Position numbers and translations under genes: made by a program
Notes under the pieces: generated by a model
What the model was told of the DNA's origin: nothing
Seen by the model: only the letters and a program-made list of their open reading frames with translations
Databases searched by the model: none
In this document: positions 59,024 through 64,000 of the stretch, one piece after another
Layout of the letters: every line of letters starts with the position of its first letter
Position numbering within the stretch: the first letter of the stretch is position 1
Source: JAXGXQ01 sp040772685
GTDB lineage: Bacteria; Bacillota; Clostridia; Saccharofermentanales; UBA5734
Direction: 5' to 3'
Length of the DNA stretch: 64,000 nucleotides
NCBI GenBank assembly: GCA_040772685.1
Contig: JAXGXQ010000001.1
Coordinates: forward strand, 1-64,000

Positions 59024-59113
59024 ACCAACCTCCCTGGTTGAAACCCTGACCATCCTTACGTTCATTATATTCCTTTTTCTCGTTTGTACCCACATGTTTC
59101 TGCCGTAGTTGCC

Positions 59114-59137
59114 AGCCGCTCGATATGAGCGGCTTTT
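59114..59137 (+). terminator. Orphan intrinsic terminator
   Basis: AGCCGCTC (59114-59121) pairs with GAGCGGCT (59127-59134), followed by TTTTAAAATTTT on the plus strand. There is no plus-strand gene between 58128 and this point, so what it ends is unclear. Confidence 0.6.
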
Positions 59138-59233
59138 AAAATTTTGATTTTGGACAAATATTTATTCGTTTTTATTTAGTACTATTAGCCTAAGATCAAT
59201 AATCCAGGTAACACTAAATGGGAGGAACAAAAA

Positions 59234-59905
59234 ATGATTTTTGAAATTTTAGCAGTAGCGGTAGTGGCAGCAGTAGCGGCAGGAGCATTTATGCTGTTCC
59301 CCAAAAAGGTGAGCGCCCATTGTGATACGATGGATGGCCCGGCAGTAAAAGACGGTAAACAGGCACTGGAAACGGGAAATATCAACTATGCATATAAATG
59401 GATTTTAGCAGAATACGAAACCGAACTTAAAGAAATTTTCGAAAAGGCTTTGCAAGCGCGTAAGCAAGGCTCAGCTGCTGAAGATGTTGCTGACCGCTGG
59501 TTTTTGGAAAATTTCGTAAGGATTCACCGGGCAGGCGAAGGCGCTGGTTACGATGGCCTGAAACCAGCCGGAACTATATTGGAACCTGTAGTTGTGGCAG
59601 CTGATAAAAGCATTGAGATTGGTGATATGTTACCCCTTAAAGGTTTGGTAACGGAAGAAGAGTATCAGGCCCTGGAAGAAAAATTCGAGAAAGCCATTGC
59701 GCTTAAAGACTATGACATAAATGATGTGGAAGCCTCCAGAGCCTACGTTCATGCTTACGTGACATTCTTTAAAATGGCAGAAGGTGAAGAACACGATCAC
59801 GGCGATGCACACAGACATGAACATGAACATGGTCACAGCCATGAAGCTGCTCACGGACATCATGGTCACAGCCATGATGATACACACGGGCATCATAGCC
59901 ATTAA
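59234..59905 (+). CDS. DUF6448-like exported protein with His-rich tail
   Basis: A 223-residue exported protein. An N-terminal hydrophobic helix (residues 2-22) leads to 'SAHCDTMDGPAVKDGKQALE', the recognisable opening of the DUF6448 family, and an all-helical domain to about residue 187. The last 36 residues are almost only His, Gly, Asp, Glu and Ser ('HEHEHGHSHEAAHGHHGHSH'), a metal-binding tail for Ni2+, Zn2+ or similar. Function is unknown; extracytoplasmic metal handling is inferred. GGGAGG lies 9 nt before the ATG. Confidence 0.85.
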   Translation: MIFEILAVAVVAAVAAGAFMLFPKKVSAHCDTMDGPAVKDGKQALETGNINYAYKWILAEYETELKEIFEKALQARKQGSAAEDVADRWFLENFVRIHRAGEGAGYDGLKPAGTILEPVVVAADKSIEIGDMLPLKGLVTEEEYQALEEKFEKAIALKDYDINDVEASRAYVHAYVTFFKMAEGEEHDHGDAHRHEHEHGHSHEAAHGHHGHSHDDTHGHHSH

Positions 59906-59951
59906 ACACATGTGCAAATTTATTATCTGAACTGGAAGGGGATGGTCAGGG

Positions 59952-60407
59952 ATGCCAAGCGGGATTGAAATCATGTCTATACTGGCAGCAGCAATATTCG
60001 CGTTGCTTTTAGTCAGAATTTTTGTCTATCCGCTAAGGATTGTTTCGAATTCCATGTTCCCAACCATCCGTTCCGGAGATTTTAGGTTCGCCCGCAAAAA
60101 AATGAACAAAAAATACCAAAGAGGTGAAGTTCTGGTATTCCGTGCTCAAGAGTATAACAAGGACTTCGTGAAAAGATTAATCGGCCTGCCTGGTGACAAT
60201 ATTGAAATTAAAAACGGAGATGTATTCATAAATGGTAATCTGCTGGATGAGCCATACGTAGTAAATAACAGTGTTTATCGTGGCAGCTTTAATGTGCCTG
60301 CAGACAGCTATTTCTTCCTGGGTGATAATAGAGATGCTTCAATAGATTCCAGATCCTTTGATAATCCGTATGTTGCAGCAAAGAATATTAAGGGTAAACT
60401 GATCTGA
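59952..60407 (+). CDS. lepB: Signal peptidase I
   Basis: A 151-residue type I signal peptidase, short as in Gram-positives. One N-terminal membrane helix (about 6-27) precedes the catalytic Ser34 in 'SNSMFPTI' and Lys74 in 'KRLIGLPGD'; the last conserved box is 'GDNRDASIDSR'. It cleaves signal peptides on the outer face of the membrane. The C-terminus ends soon after this box, so the fold is minimal but complete. It lies 46 bp after the DUF6448 gene and may share its transcript. Confidence 0.95.
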   Translation: MPSGIEIMSILAAAIFALLLVRIFVYPLRIVSNSMFPTIRSGDFRFARKKMNKKYQRGEVLVFRAQEYNKDFVKRLIGLPGDNIEIKNGDVFINGNLLDEPYVVNNSVYRGSFNVPADSYFFLGDNRDASIDSRSFDNPYVAAKNIKGKLI

Positions 60408-60445
60408 ATAGTTATTGCAAAGCATCCTTGAGCGAGGTGAACAAA

Positions 60446-61246
60446 TTGAATAATAGAACTGAAAATCTGCCCACAATTGGCTTCATCGGAACCGGTACCT
60501 TAACCACCGCCCTTGTTACCGGGTTTTGCTCCCGGGCAACAGAACAGCCTTATCCGATTGTATTGTCTCCTCGTAACCGGGAAAAATCCGCAGCTCTGAA
60601 AGCTGCTTTTCCTGATCGTGTCAAAGTCGCTGAAAACTTTCAGGAAGTTGCCGATAAATCAGACTGGCTGGTACTGGCAGTGTTGCCTTCTGTCGGGGAA
60701 GAGGTTTGTCGCAGTATTAAGTTCAAGCCGACTCACAAAGTAATAAATATGTTGTCTGACAAGTCGCTCGCACAGGTGCGCTCCTGGATTGGTCCTACCG
60801 AAGTTCTGGTTCATATGGTACCGGTTACCTACAACGCCGTGTTTAGCGGTCCGATAATTCAGACTCCACCCCAGCCTGACGCAGCGAAAATTTTCGCCGG
60901 GATCGGCACTATGGTGCAAGTTGAAGAGCAACAGGCAGCAGTATTAGCTGCTGTAACCAGCTCAGTGGCACCATATTTTACTTTGTTGAGCACCCTGATC
61001 AATTGGGCAAGCGCAAAAGGTGTGCCTGAAGACCAGGCTACTCAATATGTAACAGGATTTTTCCAGGCACTGAATGAACAAGCGATACTTTCGCCTGAAC
61101 AAAGTGTGCATGAGTTAGCTGCAGAATTCACACCCGGCGGCACAAACTTTATGGTTAAAAAAATGCTGACAGAACAGGGTGTTTTCGCAGCCTGGGCTGG
61201 AGCCATGGAACCGGTTCTGGCGCGCTTAACGGCGAATTTGACCTGA
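60446..61246 (+). CDS. proC: Pyrroline-5-carboxylate reductase family protein
   Basis: A 266-residue NAD(P)H-dependent reductase of the ProC family, which makes proline from pyrroline-5-carboxylate. The Rossmann loop 'IGFIGTGTLTTALV' is at residues 11-24, and the C-terminal dimer domain has 'AAEFTPGGTNFMVKKMLTEQ', a variant of the usual 'PGGTT' segment. The sequence is divergent, so a ProC paralogue is possible. The start is TTG 60446, supported by GAGGTGA 6 nt upstream; another TTG 18 nt earlier lacks a ribosome site. Confidence 0.85.
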   Translation: MNNRTENLPTIGFIGTGTLTTALVTGFCSRATEQPYPIVLSPRNREKSAALKAAFPDRVKVAENFQEVADKSDWLVLAVLPSVGEEVCRSIKFKPTHKVINMLSDKSLAQVRSWIGPTEVLVHMVPVTYNAVFSGPIIQTPPQPDAAKIFAGIGTMVQVEEQQAAVLAAVTSSVAPYFTLLSTLINWASAKGVPEDQATQYVTGFFQALNEQAILSPEQSVHELAAEFTPGGTNFMVKKMLTEQGVFAAWAGAMEPVLARLTANLT

Positions 61247-61264
61247 TTAAAGGGGCGTGTCGAA

Positions 61265-61636
61265 ATGGCAGAATCTACTAAAGCTAAGTTTTCAAATATT
61301 GACGAATATATCGCCCTGCAGTCGGAAAAAATTCAACCTTTACTACGGGAAATCCGCGCGGTTATTCGTGCGGCGGCCCCAGAGGCGATTGAGAAAATTG
61401 CTTACCAGCTGCCAACATTCTGGCAGGGTGAGAATCTGATTCACTTCGGCGCTTTCAAGAATCACATTGGCCTTTTCCCTGGCGGTGAAGCGACCACTGA
61501 ATTTGCAGAACGTTTAAGAGATTATAAAGTTTCTAAAGGCACGATCCAACTGCAGTTGGATAAGCCGATAGAGCATCAACTGATTACTGACATTGTGCAT
61601 TGGCGGGTAAAAAAAGCCGCAGCCAAAACCGGTTAA
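61265..61636 (+). CDS. DUF1801-family protein (YdhG-like)
   Basis: A 123-residue protein of the DUF1801/YdhG family, with the diagnostic 'IDEYIALQSEKIQPLLREIR', 'IAYQLPTFW', 'HIGLFPGG' and 'KGTIQLQLDKPI'. Relatives are related to Fra/YdhG iron-chaperone-like proteins, but the role is not settled. It is 18 bp downstream of the proC-like gene and probably in the same operon. Its end converges with the DsbA-like gene. Confidence 0.92.
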   Translation: MAESTKAKFSNIDEYIALQSEKIQPLLREIRAVIRAAAPEAIEKIAYQLPTFWQGENLIHFGAFKNHIGLFPGGEATTEFAERLRDYKVSKGTIQLQLDKPIEHQLITDIVHWRVKKAAAKTG

Positions 61637-61736
61637 GGCAAGGGCTGCGACTGATTACAGCTTTTTTGCTGATTGTTTTTACTTTTTCTGGCTGTTTTAT
61701 CCGATTAACCCGTTTAAAGTCCTGCGGCAAGCTAAA

Positions 61737-62642
61737 TCAGGCTTTGCATACGCCGGTAACCGGGTCACATTCCAGCGGCTTGCCGGCGGGTTCAATAAAC
61801 TTGCCGTTACCAACCGGTATTTGCTTTATCTGACTGGCTGCAGCCAGCCGTTCGATGATAGCTTTTGTTTCAAATCCGACTAAACCAAACGCCATTTCTA
61901 TTTCCACAGGAGCAACCCTGCCATATTTAATAATGAAGTCGAGAATGTTCTTGTCTGTTTTTGCTGGAATAGATTCCTTGACAATACCGCCACTCAAGGT
62001 GGTGATTAGTACGCGGAAAGATTCATAATTTTGGTAGCTGCGGATCAGCGTTTCTTTTACTCCGTATTTGATCAGGAAAGTAGGGAAGCCGCGCACTCCG
62101 TATTGCCTTACCAGCGACAAATCGCTTCTGAAGGCGTTTTCGGCACTGCCGTCAGCTATGCGCTCGAGAAATTTGCCCAGATCCAAACCAACTTCAGTTG
62201 CCAGTTCAATCAACACTTCCTGCTGATTGGTCTGACGTGCCTCAGCAGCAGTAGCTTCACGAATCCGGCGTAAAAATTTATCGGCTAACTCCTGACTCTC
62301 CATTTGAGCTGCTTTATAAGCTATGTTTTGCGGGTATGTCGACGGTTGTTCTGCCGAAAAGAGCCGGAAACCATCGGCGCGAACCGGCATGCCATGGCGT
62401 TCAGATGCCTCCAGCCAATGTGCGGCAATGGAAATATTCGAACGCTCCGGGTCTCCACCGATCTGGTGGGCGCTGTCATAAAACTGTGTGATGTCCTCAA
62501 CCAGGCCGCCCATCACGAAGCGGACTTTAAGCTGTTCACCATACCTAGCTTCGAGTGTGCGCAGCAACGGTTCGCTGCCCCAGCACCAGGTACAGACAGG
62601 ATCAGTAAATTCAATTATTTCAACAATATTCTTATCAGCCAT
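61737..62642 (-). CDS. DsbA/SpxH-family thioredoxin-fold protein
   Basis: A 301-residue cytoplasmic thioredoxin-fold protein. The active site 'FTDPVCTWCWGSEPLLR' has Cys17-x-x-Cys20, and the insertion and helical lid match the FrnE/SpxH (YjbH) group. SpxH helps ClpXP degrade the redox regulator Spx, while others are oxidoreductases; the present sequence cannot decide. A second pair, 'CDPVTGVC', lies at the extreme C-terminus. AAGGCG-type spacing gives only a modest ribosome site (GAAAGAAGG). No Spx gene is in the window. Confidence 0.88.
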   Translation of the reverse strand: MADKNIVEIIEFTDPVCTWCWGSEPLLRTLEARYGEQLKVRFVMGGLVEDITQFYDSAHQIGGDPERSNISIAAHWLEASERHGMPVRADGFRLFSAEQPSTYPQNIAYKAAQMESQELADKFLRRIREATAAEARQTNQQEVLIELATEVGLDLGKFLERIADGSAENAFRSDLSLVRQYGVRGFPTFLIKYGVKETLIRSYQNYESFRVLITTLSGGIVKESIPAKTDKNILDFIIKYGRVAPVEIEMAFGLVGFETKAIIERLAAASQIKQIPVGNGKFIEPAGKPLECDPVTGVCKA

Positions 62643-62944
62643 AGTAGTTCGCCTTCTTTCGCGCAGACGCAGTCATTTGACTAAAACTATAATATGGCTC
62701 AAAAAAAATGTCTGTTACCCTTGTATCAAAAGAATAATAACCGGCGAAAGTAATTGACGCAGTCCATCAAGGTTATCATACTGCCAGACTGTTGGAATAT
62801 CTCGACTGATTAACAACAGCAACTGCGGATAGGATAGCTAACCTCTGCTTTGAAACACAAAGGCGATTCGGTGCCAGCACCGAATCGCCTGTTTTAACTC
62901 TTAACAAGTCAGCTTGAACCAGCTGCTCCAGCTAATGTTGATGA
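62643..62944. other. 302-bp gap between DsbA-like and bL25 genes
   Basis: Apart from the bL25 terminator (62861-62890) and the upstream region of the DsbA-like gene, I see no gene or RNA in it. Confidence 0.6.
62861..62890 (-). terminator. Terminator of the bL25 gene
   Basis: A perfect 13-bp stem (62861-62873 with 62878-62890) closes a 4-nt loop. On the minus strand it is followed by TTTGTGTTTC, 55 nt after the stop codon. Confidence 0.85.
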
Positions 62945-63565
62945 TTAGTCGTTCTCTTTGCTTTCAGCAACAGTTTCGACTGCTGAAGCATCAACAACTT
63001 CGCTTTCAACATCTGCCTCTTCCATACGGCGAGCCTGTTTGACCACAGCGTAGATTTCATCTTCAGCATCCTGCAGTTCAAGTCCTGCAGGCAGATTAAG
63101 TTCCTCTGGGGTAATTGTACTGTCAGCTTCACGCCCGGTCAGATCAACAGCGATATGGTTGGGCATGTCAGCAGGCTTACCGGCAACTGTAACTTCAGCC
63201 TTAACGATTGTCAGCAGCAAGTCTCTGTATTCCAAATCCTCGCGGTTGTGATAAGTGATTGGCAGCGCCAGTCTAATGGATTCATCCTGCCTGACAAGCT
63301 GAATAGCGACATGAACAATGCTGCTGTCCACAGGATTACGTTGGATTTCCTTGATAAATCCTACAGATTCCGTGCCATCCATACTTACCCGCAGCTTGGC
63401 ACTCGGACCTTGCTGGGAAACCAGTTTCTTCAGAGGACCTGCTTCAAACTGGACAGAAAATGAGGTTGTATCACTCGAATTGAGAACACCTGGAATAAAT
63501 CCTTCACGGCGAAGCTGTTTCGGTTTTCCGGTTCTGTTTTGGGCTAATAGTGTTGTTTCTTTCAT
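62945..63565 (-). CDS. rplY: Ribosomal protein bL25/general stress protein Ctc
   Basis: A 206-residue 5S-rRNA-binding ribosomal protein of the long CTC type: an N-terminal bL25 domain (about 1-92, 'RREGFIPGVLNS', 'FIKEIQRNPVDSSIVHV') plus the C-terminal TL5-like beta domain and an acidic tail. The family pattern 'GxxPxVxYG' reads 'GFIPGVLNS' here. In Bacillus the CTC form is stress-induced. AGGAG precedes the ATG. A TATAAT-like -10 lies on the minus strand at 63710-63705 without a clear -35. Confidence 0.94.
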   Translation of the reverse strand: MKETTLLAQNRTGKPKQLRREGFIPGVLNSSDTTSFSVQFEAGPLKKLVSQQGPSAKLRVSMDGTESVGFIKEIQRNPVDSSIVHVAIQLVRQDESIRLALPITYHNREDLEYRDLLLTIVKAEVTVAGKPADMPNHIAVDLTGREADSTITPEELNLPAGLELQDAEDEIYAVVKQARRMEEADVESEVVDASAVETVAESKEND

Positions 63566-63762
63566 AAAAGAACTCCTTTGCTTTTTATGATGTCCGCTTA
63601 TCGGCGTGCCGGAGCGGCGTGAAAACGAAAATGCACAAATTGTTCTGAATAATCAGCCAGAACAAGGTATGTTGTAATCAGGTGACCCTATGCATTACCT
63701 CTTAATTATACACAAAAACAAAATATTTATTTTAATTTGCGAAACTGATCATTTTTCGAATT

Positions 63763-63776
63763 TTGATTCAGGTCAA
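63763..63776 (+). promoter_or_regulatory. FNR/CRP-type operator
   Basis: TTGATTCAGGTCAA matches the FNR consensus TTGAT-N4-ATCAA at 9 of 10 defined bases. Its centre (63769.5) is 41.5 bp before the start predicted from a -10 box TAGAAT at 63799-63804, the geometry of a class II activator site. Confidence 0.65.
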
Positions 63777-63820
63777 ATTAATAATCCGGAAGCTTTGTTA
63801 GAATTGGATCAGGTTGAAAA

Positions 63821-63839
63821 ATCGGATAAAAAATCCGAT
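63821..63839. promoter_or_regulatory. Inverted repeat in the leader of the last gene
   Basis: ATCGGAT (63821-63827) and ATCCGAT (63833-63839) are perfect arms around AAAAA, just downstream of the predicted transcription start. It could be a repressor site or an RNA hairpin. Confidence 0.5.
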
Positions 63840-63866
63840 ATAAATAAAAGAAAGCAGGGAAGAAAA

Positions 63867-64000
63867 ATGTCAGATAAAACATTTAATGAAGCAGTAAAAA
63901 AACACTTTAAAACCTTGAAGCAGTTTGTACCGATTGTTGACCGTGTACACGGTGCGCATCATCCGGAGTTTCATGAAGTGAAAAATCAATTTGAAGCAAT
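63867..64000 (+). CDS. N-terminus of a small protein, possibly hemerythrin-like/RIC-type (partial)
   Basis: Forty-four codons run off the right edge, beginning at ATG 63867 behind GCAGGGAAG. The segment 'RVHGAHHPEFHEV' with its His/Glu cluster resembles short di-iron iron-sulfur-cluster-repair (RIC/hemerythrin-like) proteins of Clostridia, but that assignment is from memory of the pattern. An FNR/CRP-like site upstream fits a nitrosative or redox-stress function. The remainder of the gene is needed to settle it. Confidence 0.6.
   Translation, partial: MSDKTFNEAVKKHFKTLKQFVPIVDRVHGAHHPEFHEVKNQFEA

Overview
The window reads as chromosome of a low-to-medium-GC, anaerobic Bacillota, most likely a Clostridia lineage (inference). 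Supporting signs are strong GGAGG ribosome sites, an HrcA/CIRCE-controlled heat-shock gene, a class D-like sortase, a YabE-type G5/3D wall protein next to rsmA, a U32 peptidase after zapA, an M-box Mg2+ riboswitch, a GEMM-I c-di-GMP riboswitch, a RACo-type corrinoid activator and a ferredoxin-like aldo/keto reductase. No oxygen-respiration genes are seen. I cannot name a genus.

Layout. 1-9.4 kb: CIRCE-driven hsp20, then sortase and thioesterase on the minus strand, then a plus-strand run (corrinoid activator, 5-formyl-THF cyclo-ligase, MBL hydrolase, ACT/UPF0210 pair, TPR protein). 9.4-12.5 kb: argG-argH on the minus strand. 12.5-19.2 kb: class IV aminotransferase, htpG and full-length purL. 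19.3-22.4 kb: two envelope proteins of unknown function. 22.5-28.7 kb: YabE-like protein, rsmA, zapA, U32 protein and dUTPase. 28.7-30 kb: M-box riboswitch and corA. 30-38.3 kb: uppP, tsaD and smpB, flanked by envelope proteins, a degenerate PP2C-fold protein and a degenerate alpha/beta hydrolase. 38.4-41.3 kb: an S24-type repressor with palindromic operator candidates, and a PQQ-propeller lipoprotein.

41.5-51.8 kb is the accessory heart of the window. The tmRNA gene ssrA is split in its T-loop by a compact insert of about 290 nt that has the architecture of a group I intron. Downstream lie a 2005-residue secreted RHS protein whose AT-rich C-terminus matches the colicin E5 tRNA-anticodon nuclease, an overlapping E5-type immunity gene, duplicated non-coding repeats flanking the locus, a free-standing LAGLIDADG endonuclease and a PASTA protein.

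51.9-64 kb: a secreted RsgI-like protein behind a c-di-GMP-I riboswitch, a set of small stress or uncharacterised genes, a PAS-GGDEF diguanylate cyclase (a possible source of the riboswitch ligand), a signal peptidase, proC, an SpxH/DsbA-like protein, bL25/Ctc, and the start of a gene with an FNR-like promoter site. Themes linking the genes are ribosome rescue (tmRNA and SmpB), tRNA-directed toxin and immunity, heat shock, cell-envelope assembly and ligand-sensing RNA leaders.
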